Positions 1-6,887 of a stretch of DNA of 11,830 nt are shown piece after piece. Source of the DNA: Lysobacterales bacterium (GTDB taxonomy: Bacteria > Pseudomonadota > Gammaproteobacteria > Xanthomonadales > SZUA-36); NCBI GenBank assembly GCA_013213875.1, contig JABSSV010000128.1:1-11830 (forward strand), read 5' to 3'. The notes below the pieces were generated by a model. It ran no database searches. It was not told where the DNA came from and saw nothing but the letters and a program-made list of their open reading frames with translations. A program made the position numbers and the translations under genes. Position 1 is the first letter of the stretch. Every line of letters begins with the position of its first letter.

Positions 1-164
1 CGCCGACCGACGGGGGCAGAGACCGAGGCACGCTGCTGATCACCACCAACGCGCCTGGCCAAGAGACCCTGAGCATCCCCTTGTGCGGCGTAGGTGTAGG
101 CGCGGCCATCTGCGCCACACAATCCGGTATTTCCCGGCCCGGGGCGAATGCTCCACAGGCCTGA
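1..164 (+). CDS. C-terminal tail of an ASH / choice-of-anchor-D type beta-sandwich protein (partial remnant)
   Basis: Reading the plus strand in the frame starting at position 3 gives an open frame entering from the left edge and ending at TGA 162-164. Its first part (about 27-100) contains GTLLITTNAPGQ followed by ETLSIPLCGVGVG. This resembles the closing strands of ASH/SPD-2/Hydin or choice-of-anchor-D repeats, where a G-T-L-x-I-x-x-N-A-P stretch is followed by hydrophobic strands and a final L-x-G-x-G. After about position 100 the frame runs antisense to a convincing DUF885 coding region, so residues after the GVGVG are probably not original coding sequence. The likely reading is the 3' end of an extracellular or cell-surface protein abruptly joined to another gene. 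Only about 33 residues carry the signal, so chance resemblance remains possible. Confidence 0.4.
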   Translation, partial: PTDGGRDRGTLLITTNAPGQETLSIPLCGVGVGAAICATQSGISRPGANAPQA

Positions 165-1054
165 CGCAAGGCCGCCACATTGCGCGCCATATCACGGCGC
201 GCCAGCTGTTCCAGCGTCTCCAGGTCAATACGCACCCGCTCCGTATCCCACAGCATCTCTTTATAGAGCGCTTCGCCTAGGGCAAAGTTCTGGTCGGCGA
301 TATTACGGCTCGATTCCAGCCAGTCCGCCAGACCCTGCATGGCCGCAATGGCACGAGCGTTCGCAGCGCTAAAGCGCTGTTGCAGCGCGCTATCATCCAC
401 CGCAGCCCAGGCTGCTGGCACCTCATCACGAAAGTAGCTGGCGTAACCGCCAAAGGCGTCCACACCCAGCTGCAACCAGCTTTCCGGCATGGGCATGCGC
501 AGATTGGCGCGGATATGCTTGGCGGCCTCGGGAATGGCCTCCAGATAGCGCGTGAATGCGGCCATACGCTCCGCGGGTGGCGCATAGTCCAGCGTGAGAT
601 AGGGCGATGGATCCAGTGAGTCACTCATCCAGCCCAGATAGAACTGCGGATTGCGCATGGGCCAGCGCGCTTTCTCGAGCCAGAACAAATCGTGATCAAT
701 GCGGGAAATAAAATAGTCGCGCTGGTACTGCTGCTCCGGCCTCAGCGTCTCCGAAGCAAAAGCCCGGGCCGCGCGCCGCGCCGCCTTCAAGCGCGCCGCT
801 TCCCGCTTCAGACCCGCCTCGCTCCAATCCGGCAGCTGCCCGTCATATTCATGCCGACCCTGGCTCACGGCCCAGGCCGGATGCGCTGCCAGATGCGCCT
901 CCAGTTCACGATCAATAAATTCCACCCAGGGATCAGGGCTGGCGACGGGTGCGGCCGGCACAGGTGCCAGCGGCGGCGCCTCCTCGCTGCTGCAGGCCAT
1001 AAGCCCAAGCGTTAGAACAGCAATTAGACCGGCGAAACAATGAATTTTGGGCAT
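1..1054 (-). CDS. DUF885 family lipoprotein, N-terminal half only
   Basis: The frame opens at ATG 1054-1052 and stays open to the left edge (351 codons). A GAGG Shine-Dalgarno-like site at 1062-1059 lies five bases upstream of the ATG. The N-terminus is a lipoprotein signal peptide with lipobox L-M-A-C (Cys21). Ser follows at +2, so outer-membrane sorting is expected. Residues about 40-318 look like a DUF885 protein, with stretches such as WVEFIDRELEAHLAAHPAWA, RNPQFYLGWMSDSLDPSPYL and AALRQACG. Members are usually close to 600 residues and carry a zinc-peptidase-like HE-x-x-x-GH motif in the C-terminal half, which is absent here. After Met316-Ala-Ala the translation turns into Pro/Ser-rich sequence unlike the family, so homology appears to end near position 103. 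The product is therefore probably truncated and catalytically dead, unless the break is an assembly artefact. Family assignment is from recognition of the pattern, not a search. Confidence 0.72.
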   Translation of the reverse strand, partial: MPKIHCFAGLIAVLTLGLMACSSEEAPPLAPVPAAPVASPDPWVEFIDRELEAHLAAHPAWAVSQGRHEYDGQLPDWSEAGLKREAARLKAARRAARAFASETLRPEQQYQRDYFISRIDHDLFWLEKARWPMRNPQFYLGWMSDSLDPSPYLTLDYAPPAERMAAFTRYLEAIPEAAKHIRANLRMPMPESWLQLGVDAFGGYASYFRDEVPAAWAAVDDSALQQRFSAANARAIAAMQGLADWLESSRNIADQNFALGEALYKEMLWDTERVRIDLETLEQLARRDMARNVAALRQACGAFAPGREIPDCVAQMAAPTPTPHKGMLRVSWPGALVVISSVPRSLPPSVG

Positions 1055-1117
1055 AGCGCCTCGCAACCACCTGGCAGGGACAGGCTAAGAGTTTAACAGC
1101 GCCCAGCGACTCGCCAT

Positions 1118-1140
1118 CAAGCCCGCGTTGCGCGGGCTTG
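1118..1140. terminator. Perfect 10-bp hairpin downstream of the POT transporter gene
   Basis: CAAGCCCGCG (1118-1127), loop TTG, CGCGGGCTTG (1131-1140): ten uninterrupted base pairs, seven of them G-C. It starts 20 bases beyond the POT stop codon on the minus strand and lies upstream of the DUF885 start, where a terminator or mRNA 3'-end stabiliser would sit. Neither flank has a run of T, so it is not a textbook intrinsic terminator. It may act with Rho or as a 3'-end protecting stem. Confidence 0.5.
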
Positions 1141-1160
1141 AGCAGACGATGATCGCGTGG

Positions 1161-2816
1161 CTAGGAACGCGTTTCCGGATGTACGCCCGCTTCCGACGCT
1201 TCCAGACCGACTTCAGCCCCGCCCGCGAGGCCCTGGTCACCGGCATCATCTTTCAGCGTGTCCAGATGCATGAGCTTTTTAACCAGCGGACTGATCACCA
1301 TGACCCCCACACCGATGGCTACCGCATACCAGCCCACCGTCGTGTAGACATCCAGAACCACCTGTTTACCCGCGTCCTCCCCGACGCCCTCGGCACCGGT
1401 TGCCGCCGCAATCAGACCAGCGGCAAAGTTGCCGGTGGCGGAAGCAAAAAACCAGGTGCCCATGATCAGGGAGGCCATGTGCGCAGGACTGAGTCGATTC
1501 ATGGCGGACAGCCCCACCGGGGAGAGACAGAGCTCGCCCGTGGTGTGCAGCAGATAAATCAGAAAGATGAAGATAACCGGTGTCGGCACGTTGATGCCCA
1601 CCGCCTCAGCACCCCAGACCAGGACCAGAAAACCCAACCCGACCTGCACCACGGCCAGACCGAATTTCATCGGCGCTGATGGCTCCATGCCGCGGGCGCC
1701 CAGCCCCTGCCACAGCATGGCAAACAGCGGCGCCAGCAAAACTATGTATATGGCGTTGATGGACTGGAACATGGAGGCATTGACGCCCTGCGTGTCCACG
1801 TGACGGTCCGTAAACAGGTTCAGGGAAGAGCCCGCCTGTTCAAACAGCGCCCAGAACACGATGGACACGAGGATAAGGAACATAGCGGCAAGAATCCGGT
1901 CGCGTTCCTCGCTTGGCAGCTTGGTGACGGCGATAATTAACACGTACAGCACCAGGGCGCCGCCGAATGCGCCGAGCACATATCCGACCATGTCCTGATA
2001 CTGAATGGCGACCCAGCAAAGCGCCACCATGGCCAGACCCAGGCCATAGATACCGAATTCCCGTCCACCGCTGAGCTTGGACGGATCTTTCGGCTCACCC
2101 TTGCCAAGCAGTAGGGGCTTGCCCAGGATGAAGAAAACCAGGCCGATCAGCATACCCAGACCGGCCAGACCGAAACCGTATTTCCAGCCATAGGTTTGAC
2201 CGAGATAGCCGCAGATGATGGATGCGGTCGCGGCGCCCACATTAATACCCATGTAGAAGATCGTGTAGGCCGGGTCCCGCCGCATATCGGTGCGGGCATA
2301 AAGCTGGCCGACAATGACCGAGATATTGGCTTTCAGGAAGCCCGAGCCAACGATAATCAGCGCCAGAGCCAACCAGAAAACATTGATCATGGGGTCGGCC
2401 TGACCACCACCACCCTCGAAAGCCATGAAGAAGTGACCAAAAGTCAGCAGGATGGCGCCAAAAAGAACCGCCTTGCGCTGGCCCAGATAGCGGTCAGCCA
2501 GATAGCCCCCAACCACTGGCGTGATGTAAACCAAAGCCGTGTAGGCGCCATAGATAATCGACGCTTCGCTATCCGAGAACAGCCAGTGCTGTACCAGGTA
2601 GAAAATCAACAGCGCCCGCATGCCGTAGTAGGAAAACCGCTCCCACATCTCCGCCAGGAACAGAACGAAGAGCCCCTTGGGATGACCGACCACCTCCGGT
2701 TCCGGGCGCGTGATGATGAAAAGACCGGCCAGGAGAAAGCCGGCCAGTGCAATCACCGCAATCCAGAAAGTCCACATCTCAAATGCGGAATCGAAAGTAA
2801 AAATGAACTCTTGCAT
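1161..2816 (-). CDS. POT/PTR2 family di-/tripeptide:proton symporter
   Basis: A 551-residue inner-membrane transporter of the proton-dependent oligopeptide transporter family (major facilitator fold). It imports small peptides using the proton gradient. Diagnostic motifs are visible: the TM1 signature ExxERFxYYG at E56-G65; the lysine of the G-x-G-x-L-K-x-N-I-S helix at K162; the PTR2 signature FYMGINVG at 187-194; FEQ at 325-327; and the TM10 E-L-C-L-S-P block with E428. E56, E59, R60, K162 and E428 correspond to residues known to matter for proton coupling or peptide binding in this family. An additional hydrophobic segment (about residues 17-36) precedes the usual TM1, and a hydrophilic acidic tail follows about residue 518. 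The stop is TAG. It stands alone on its strand. No clear promoter or strong Shine-Dalgarno was found; a GGGGG run lies 10-14 bases before the ATG. Substrate range (dipeptides, tripeptides or other) cannot be told from sequence. Confidence 0.93.
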   Translation of the reverse strand: MQEFIFTFDSAFEMWTFWIAVIALAGFLLAGLFIITRPEPEVVGHPKGLFVLFLAEMWERFSYYGMRALLIFYLVQHWLFSDSEASIIYGAYTALVYITPVVGGYLADRYLGQRKAVLFGAILLTFGHFFMAFEGGGGQADPMINVFWLALALIIVGSGFLKANISVIVGQLYARTDMRRDPAYTIFYMGINVGAATASIICGYLGQTYGWKYGFGLAGLGMLIGLVFFILGKPLLLGKGEPKDPSKLSGGREFGIYGLGLAMVALCWVAIQYQDMVGYVLGAFGGALVLYVLIIAVTKLPSEERDRILAAMFLILVSIVFWALFEQAGSSLNLFTDRHVDTQGVNASMFQSINAIYIVLLAPLFAMLWQGLGARGMEPSAPMKFGLAVVQVGLGFLVLVWGAEAVGINVPTPVIFIFLIYLLHTTGELCLSPVGLSAMNRLSPAHMASLIMGTWFFASATGNFAAGLIAAATGAEGVGEDAGKQVVLDVYTTVGWYAVAIGVGVMVISPLVKKLMHLDTLKDDAGDQGLAGGAEVGLEASEAGVHPETRS

Positions 2817-3059
2817 AGGTGACTGCCCCCGAGTTGTCTGGGTGTATTTAGTTGATAAATGGCCGGCGAATCGCTGCTGGCCCCGCGGCCAAAGCCTCCA
2901 TCGCAGGCTCTTCTGGCGCCAAAGAGTATCACTTGCGACTTAATAGGTGCCACGCGTGGACCGTTGCACAGGCTGCAGATAATAGCTGCAAGGGGACCGC
3001 ACCCGCTCCAGATCGCGCTCAAATCGGGCTGACACGGGCCTCGCGCGCTTGCCGATACA

Positions 3060-3068
3060 TGCCATACT
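3060..3068 (+). promoter_or_regulatory. Possible extended -10 element for the sorAB operon
   Basis: TGC followed by CATACT matches the TGn-TATAAT layout in four of six -10 positions. No -35 hexamer sits at the right distance. It would give a 5' leader of about 90 bases before the sorA start. This is suggestive only. Confidence 0.22.
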
Positions 3069-3080
3069 AAGGACCGGCGG

Positions 3081-3128
3081 CGCTTGTTGAGGCAGACCGC
3101 AGCAGGTCAATGAAGCCAGGAACAAGCG
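3081..3128. repeat. Inverted repeat CGCTTGTT / AACAAGCG upstream of sorA
   Basis: Perfect 8-bp arms at 3081-3088 and 3121-3128, separated by 32 bases and ending 37 bases before the sorA ATG. It lies in the likely 5' leader or promoter-proximal region. It could be an operator pair or the base of an RNA stem, or chance. Confidence 0.3.
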
Positions 3129-3165
3129 TCAGACAGAAGCGCCAGCGAACGCGTCAGAGCCTGAG

Positions 3166-4473
3166 ATGAAACGACAGAAAAAAGGGCTACATGCCCTCTA
3201 CGCAGCGGATCCGATTGGCGCCGATGAACGCGTCTTCGGCCGCCGCTCTCACCCGCTCACCCGCCGCGGCTTTCTGAGCGGTCTCGGTACCATGAGCGCG
3301 GCGCTGGGGGCAGATGTGGTGTTCCACGCCACCATGCCGGCCGGGTTGATACCCGCCGCCCTAGCCGACAGCAGCGCCCCCTTTACCCTGACGGGTAAAG
3401 ACCCGCGCCTAACCTTACTGCACGCCCGCCCGATAAACGCCGAGACGCCCGCCCACCTGCTGGATGAAAACGTGACATCGGCCGCGCGCATGTTTGTGCG
3501 CAACAACGGCATTCCCCCGGCGGCAGCCACTGCGGCAGACTGGACCCTGACCGTGGGCGGCGAATCAGCGCGTCAACCTAAGCGCTTTTCCATCGCAGAA
3601 CTGAAGAAGCGCTTTACCACGGTCAGCCAGCAATTGGTGATTGAATGCGGCGGTAATGGCCGGGCCGAATTCCAACCGCCCGCTTCCGGCAATCAGTGGA
3701 CCCTCGGGGCTGTTGCCTGTCCCGTGTTTGACGGCGTCAGGCTGGCTGACGTGCTGGAGGACTGTGGTATTGCCGAGGATGCGGTTTACGTGGCCTACAC
3801 CGGTGCCGATCGCCATCTGTCCGGCGACCCGGACAAGCAGGCCATTTCACGCGGCATACCCTTGGCCAAAGCGCTGGAGCCAGAATCGCTGATTGCCTTT
3901 GGCATGAATGGGGAAGCACTGCACCCGCTGCATGGTCACCCCTTAAGGCTTGCGATCGGCGGCTGGCCCGGCTCCGTGTCCGGCAAGTGGCTGCAAGGCC
4001 TGTTGATTCGGGATCGGGTCCACGATGGCGCAAAAATGGGCGGCAGTTCCTACCGCGTACCCTGCGAACCGGTGGCGCCCGGAGCAACGGTGGCCGCCGA
4101 GGATATGTGCATTATTGAATCCATGCCTGTGAAATCCCTGATTACCGCGCCGCAAACGGGCCTGCGCCATCCGCAAGCGGAGCCGCTGGAGGTGCGTGGT
4201 CACGCCTGGGGCGGCGACCTCAGCGTGGCGCAGGTAGAACTGTCCATGGACTTTGGCCAGAGCTGGCTGCAGGCCGCCCTGGAACCGCCCGCCAACCGCC
4301 TGGCCTGGCAACGCTGGTCCCTGCTCTTGCAGCTACCCCAGCGCGGCTACTACGAGCTTTGGGCACGAGCCACGGACAGCGCCGGGCGTGCCCAGCCCAT
4401 GGTCCTGCCGGGTTGGAACCCCAAGGGTTACTTGAACAATGCCACCCACCGAGTGGCTGTCTATGCGGTTTAA
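3166..4473 (+). CDS. sorA: Tat-exported sulfite oxidase/dehydrogenase, molybdenum cofactor subunit (SorA-like)
   Basis: A 435-residue molybdoenzyme predicted to oxidise sulfite to sulfate in the periplasm. The N-terminus carries a twin-arginine motif, T-R33-R34-G-F-L, ahead of a hydrophobic stretch. A roughly 30-residue pre-extension before the twin arginine fits my recollection of this subgroup. FVRNNG (110-115) supplies the conserved substrate-pocket arginine. I-E-C161-G-G-N-G-R holds the molybdenum-ligating cysteine. HPLHGHPLRLAIGGWPGSVS (253-272) and KWL (274-276) match the conserved oxidoreductase-molybdopterin block. From about residue 315 a Mo-co dimerisation domain follows (VELSMDFGQSW, YELWARATDSAGRAQP, and GYLNN before a conserved His). 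The G-G-W here replaces the more usual P-G-W. The next gene overlaps its 3' end and encodes a haem c protein, which supports a SorAB-type sulfite:cytochrome c oxidoreductase rather than an oxygen-reducing enzyme. Other substrates cannot be excluded. The stop is TAA. Confidence 0.85.
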   Translation: MKRQKKGLHALYAADPIGADERVFGRRSHPLTRRGFLSGLGTMSAALGADVVFHATMPAGLIPAALADSSAPFTLTGKDPRLTLLHARPINAETPAHLLDENVTSAARMFVRNNGIPPAAATAADWTLTVGGESARQPKRFSIAELKKRFTTVSQQLVIECGGNGRAEFQPPASGNQWTLGAVACPVFDGVRLADVLEDCGIAEDAVYVAYTGADRHLSGDPDKQAISRGIPLAKALEPESLIAFGMNGEALHPLHGHPLRLAIGGWPGSVSGKWLQGLLIRDRVHDGAKMGGSSYRVPCEPVAPGATVAAEDMCIIESMPVKSLITAPQTGLRHPQAEPLEVRGHAWGGDLSVAQVELSMDFGQSWLQAALEPPANRLAWQRWSLLLQLPQRGYYELWARATDSAGRAQPMVLPGWNPKGYLNNATHRVAVYAV

Positions 4474-4825
4474 GCCCGCCATGAGGACCTGGTGCTCAGG
4501 GGCCGTGTTGGCACTGGCATGCGCTCCGGTGCTCACACAGGCCCAGAGGGACCTGAAGCCGGGAGCGCTGGTTGAGGGCCCGGGCAAATCCCTAGTTCAG
4601 GCCCATTGCAGTGCCTGCCATTCCCTCGCCCTGGTGACGCAAAATCGCGGCGATGCAGAGCACTGGACCGGCCTGATTCGCTGGATGCAGGCAGAGCACA
4701 AGCTGTGGGATTTGGGCTCGGCGGAAGCGCCGCTGGTGGAGTATCTGGCCACTCACTACGGCGCGCCGGCTAATCCGCCCCGACGCCAGCCCTTGCAGAC
4801 CCAGTGGCGCGAGGAACCGGACTAG
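4463..4825 (+). CDS. sorB: Mono-haem c-type cytochrome subunit (SorB-like)
   Basis: A 120-residue exported cytochrome c, probably the electron acceptor subunit of the preceding molybdoenzyme. With the start at 4463 it has a signal peptide ending near T-Q-A (residues 25-27). A short mature domain follows, with the single haem-binding motif C49-S-A-C52-H53 in the context EGPGKSLVQAHCSACHSL. Met75 (RWMQAEHK) is the likely distal haem ligand. The layout matches small SorB subunits. In-frame ATGs at 4439, 4463 and 4481 are all possible; 4463 is preferred because it leaves a compact signal peptide and overlaps the sorA end by 11 bases, implying translational coupling. The tail after residue 101 is Pro/Arg/Gln-rich. 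The stop TAG shares a CTAG with the stop of the convergent gene, leaving no space for a terminator. Confidence 0.82.
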   Translation: MRFKPAMRTWCSGAVLALACAPVLTQAQRDLKPGALVEGPGKSLVQAHCSACHSLALVTQNRGDAEHWTGLIRWMQAEHKLWDLGSAEAPLVEYLATHYGAPANPPRRQPLQTQWREEPD

Positions 4826-5784
4826 CCGCCCGCAGGGACCCAAAGCTGGTTGGTAAACCAGCGCCGCTCATCATAGTAGCGATGGGCTACCGCGAAGCCG
4901 GCCGCCTGTGTGATGCGGTCAATAAGAGCCGCGTCATACTTCTGGCTGATTTCCATCTGCATACGCTCACCGGCCGCGAAATGGAAGCGACGGTCAAGCG
5001 CCGCCAGATAGACCTGCTGGTCGCAACAACTGGCCAGAAAGCTCCGCGCAGCACCCGACTTCGGGTCATAGCTCGGGCAGTGCTGAAAGCGTGCAATGTC
5101 AAAGTCTGCAGCCAGCTCCCGGTTGATGCGTTCCAGCAGGTTGAGGTTGAAAGCGGCCGTTATTCCGGCGCTGTCGTTATAGGCCGCGCGAATGATGGCC
5201 GGATCCTTTTTCAGATCCAGGCCGACCAGCAGAAAATCGCCGGCCGTCATGGCCCCGCGCAGGGCGGCGAGAAAGGCAATGGCAACCGCCTCGCTGAAGT
5301 TACCCAGATTCGAGCCCATAAACGCAAACACCCGGCGGATGCCCGGGCGCCGGGGCTGCGCCAGCCAGTCCATGTAATTCACCGCCAGGGGCTGCACATC
5401 CAGCCAGGGCCGACCGGGCCGAACCCGCTCGGCCAGAAGCTGCAGCACATGGGCCGAAATATCGAGCGGACGGTAAATGAACTCCGCCTCTCGCCTATGC
5501 AGCGCATCGAGCAGAAAGCCGATCTTGCTGCCATCGCCGGCACCCAATTCAAGCAGTTCAAAGGGGCCGCCGGGACTCAGCGCCACTGCCATGGCATCAC
5601 TGTGTTCTTGCAGGCTGGCCCGCTCGCAGTCCGTAAGGTAGTACTCCGGGCTGGCCATAATCTGCTGGAACAAACGGTCACCGGCGGCATCATAAAAGTA
5701 CTGTGATGACAGCCGCTTCGGCGTCGCCGCGAGCCCATCCAACACGGCCTGGGCAAAAGCGGGGTCGTAGGCCTGATCGTCCAT
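4822..5784 (-). CDS. egtD: EgtD-like L-histidine N-alpha-methyltransferase
   Basis: A 320-residue SAM-dependent methyltransferase of the EgtD family. These trimethylate histidine to hercynine, the first step toward the thiol-histidine ergothioneine. Seen in order: SSQYFYDAAGDRLF (26-39) and SPEYYLTDCE (45-54), the family's N-terminal histidine-site region; the SAM-binding ELGAGDGSK (79-87); PLDIS with D108; FMGSNLGNF with N162; LLVGLDLKKD (185-194); AYND (201-204) leading into ITAAFNLNLLERIN; and M-E278-I-S280-Q-K-Y. Tyr202, Asn162, Glu278 and Ser280 correspond by position to histidine-binding residues described for mycobacterial EgtD. Length is normal for the family. The start has a good Shine-Dalgarno, GGAG, five bases upstream. 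It is divergent from ilvE across 183 bases. No egtB, egtE or other ergothioneine-type gene is adjacent in this window, so the pathway end product is inferred only from family. Confidence 0.85.
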   Translation of the reverse strand: MDDQAYDPAFAQAVLDGLAATPKRLSSQYFYDAAGDRLFQQIMASPEYYLTDCERASLQEHSDAMAVALSPGGPFELLELGAGDGSKIGFLLDALHRREAEFIYRPLDISAHVLQLLAERVRPGRPWLDVQPLAVNYMDWLAQPRRPGIRRVFAFMGSNLGNFSEAVAIAFLAALRGAMTAGDFLLVGLDLKKDPAIIRAAYNDSAGITAAFNLNLLERINRELAADFDIARFQHCPSYDPKSGAARSFLASCCDQQVYLAALDRRFHFAAGERMQMEISQKYDAALIDRITQAAGFAVAHRYYDERRWFTNQLWVPAGG

Positions 5785-5789
5785 TTACA

Positions 5790-5793
5790 CTCC
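5790..5793 (-). promoter_or_regulatory. Shine-Dalgarno site of egtD
   Basis: On the minus strand GGAG precedes TGTAA and the ATG at 5784-5782. The five-base spacing fixes the start of the methyltransferase. Confidence 0.6.
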
Positions 5794-5867
5794 GGAATGA
5801 AATCTTTTTGACAGCGAGATTACCTCTGACCCGAGCCAGCGGTCACAACGCGAGGGCCTACGGTAGC

Positions 5868-5891
5868 GGCTGAGCGCAGCGCTTGCCAGCC
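5868..5891. repeat. Imperfect inverted repeat between egtD and ilvE
   Basis: GGCTG then AGCGC-A-GCGCT, then TGC and CAGCC. The inner arms form an 11-base palindrome and the outer GGCTG/CAGCC arms also pair, with a three-base bulge. It sits just upstream of the predicted ilvE promoter in a divergent intergenic region, so an operator is possible. It could equally be chance in GC-rich DNA. Confidence 0.27.
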
Positions 5892-5906
5892 ATCCGGAGG
5901 CCAAAC

Positions 5907-5935
5907 TTGCACCGACGCATGGGCGAGCGGATACT
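5907..5935 (+). promoter_or_regulatory. Candidate sigma70 promoter of ilvE
   Basis: TTGCAC (5907-5912), a 17-base spacer, then GATACT (5930-5935). The -35 matches three of six and the -10 four of six consensus positions, with ideal spacing. It predicts a start near 5942 and a leader of about 26 bases, into which the AGAGG ribosome site (5951-5955) falls. A small GAGG-CACA-CCTC stem overlaps that site. Confidence 0.42.
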
Positions 5936-5967
5936 CTGTAGCCGGTTCCCAGAGGCACACCTCCGCC

Positions 5968-6885
5968 ATGAGCGATGAATTTAAGGCTTGGTTTAACGGC
6001 CAGCTTCGACCTTTCAATGAGTGCACGGTAAATATCCGCACCCACGCGCTGCATTACGGATCTTCGGTGTTCGAAGGCATTCGCGCCTACCGCACCCATC
6101 AGGGCACCCGCATTTTCCGCCTCAGCGACCATCTGAAGCGTTTTTTCTGGTCTGCCGAAGTGTATCGCATGCCGATCCCCTACAGCTTTGACGAACTGCA
6201 CGCGGCCTGCCGGCAAACGGTGCAGGAGAACGCACTGGAGTCTGCCTATCTGCGTCCGATAGCGTTCCGTGGCGATGTGGGGCTAGGCCTCATGCCGGGG
6301 GAATTAAGCGCGATTGAAACAGCCGTTATCGTGGCTGACTGGGGCACCTATCTCGGTGAAGGGGTCCTGGATCGTGGCGTCGAAGTCTGCGTCAGTTCCT
6401 GGCAGCGCGTAGCGCCCAACACGATCCCGGCTGGCGCCAAGGCCGGCGGCAATTACCTGTCATCCTTTCTGATCGTTTCCGAGGCCCGCGAGCGCGGCTT
6501 TACTGAAGGCATTGCCATGGGAACCGACGGACTGGTCAGCGAAGGCAGCGGTGAGAACGTGTTTGTGGTCAGCGACGGACGCATTCTGACCCCGCCGGTG
6601 GCCGCCTCCATTCTCAGCGGCATCACGCGCGATACGGCCATCAAGCTGGCCCGGGACCTGGGCATGACGGTGGAAGAGCAATCCATTTCTCGGGAACAGC
6701 TCTATGCTGCCGAAGAAATCTTCATGACCGGCACCGCGGTAGAGATCACGCCGGTGCGTAAGGTCGACCACATGCTTATCGGCAACGGCGGTCGTGGTCC
6801 GGTGACGGAGCAGTTGCAGCAGGCCTTTTTTGGCCTGTTTGACGGCCGTACCAGCGATTCACGCGGCTGGCTGGAGCCGCTCTGA
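5968..6885 (+). CDS. ilvE: Branched-chain amino acid aminotransferase (class IV PLP)
   Basis: A 305-residue cytoplasmic aminotransferase of fold type IV. It performs the last step of valine, leucine and isoleucine synthesis (and the first of their breakdown), using glutamate/2-oxoglutarate. Motifs: ALHYGSSVFEGIRAY (27-41) near the active site; LRPIAFRGDVGLG (95-107); PAGAK158AGGNYLSS with K158 the expected PLP-binding lysine; TDGLVSEGSGENVFVV (186-201) with E192 binding the pyridine nitrogen; SILSGITRDTAI (214-225); and the phosphate-region GTAVEITPV (255-263). Length is that of the standard bacterial IlvE (about 300-310). D-amino-acid aminotransferase and aminodeoxychorismate lyase share the fold, but this motif set fits IlvE best. 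It stands alone behind its own candidate promoter and no attenuator-like leader peptide rich in Ile, Leu or Val was seen. Its TGA lies only 2 bases from the convergent gene's stop. Confidence 0.92.
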   Translation: MSDEFKAWFNGQLRPFNECTVNIRTHALHYGSSVFEGIRAYRTHQGTRIFRLSDHLKRFFWSAEVYRMPIPYSFDELHAACRQTVQENALESAYLRPIAFRGDVGLGLMPGELSAIETAVIVADWGTYLGEGVLDRGVEVCVSSWQRVAPNTIPAGAKAGGNYLSSFLIVSEARERGFTEGIAMGTDGLVSEGSGENVFVVSDGRILTPPVAASILSGITRDTAIKLARDLGMTVEEQSISREQLYAAEEIFMTGTAVEITPVRKVDHMLIGNGGRGPVTEQLQQAFFGLFDGRTSDSRGWLEPL

Positions 6886-6887
6886 AG

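Larger units (their letters stand above)
2817..3165. other. 349-base intergenic region between divergent POT transporter and sorA genes
   Basis: This region must contain the promoters for both divergent genes. I found no convincing gene in it: the short frames present on both strands have no recognisable protein features and overlap each other. It holds a weak extended -10 candidate for the sorA direction and an 8-bp inverted repeat (both listed separately). No strong sigma70 pair is apparent toward the POT gene. Confidence 0.6.

Noticed and set aside
1128..1679. 183-codon plus-strand open frame
   Set aside because: It overlaps the 3' part of the POT transporter on the opposite strand and has no recognisable features.
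2196..2822. 208-codon plus-strand open frame
   Set aside because: It is antisense to the POT transporter, charged and His/Gln-rich with no motif, as expected of a shadow of a membrane protein gene.
2852..3070. Small open frames in the 2817-3165 gap (plus 2852-3070, minus 2940-3125 and 2753-3022)
   Set aside because: They overlap each other, lack protein-like patterning and have no good ribosome sites.
4804..5706. 300-codon plus-strand open frame
   Set aside because: It lies antisense to the convincing EgtD methyltransferase, shows no domain features and has the composition of a complementary-strand shadow.
5808..5836. TTGACA at 5808-5813 as an ilvE promoter
   Set aside because: The -35 is perfect but no -10 lies at 16-18 bases (the sequence there is CCGAGC-like), and the start of ilvE is about 150 bases away.
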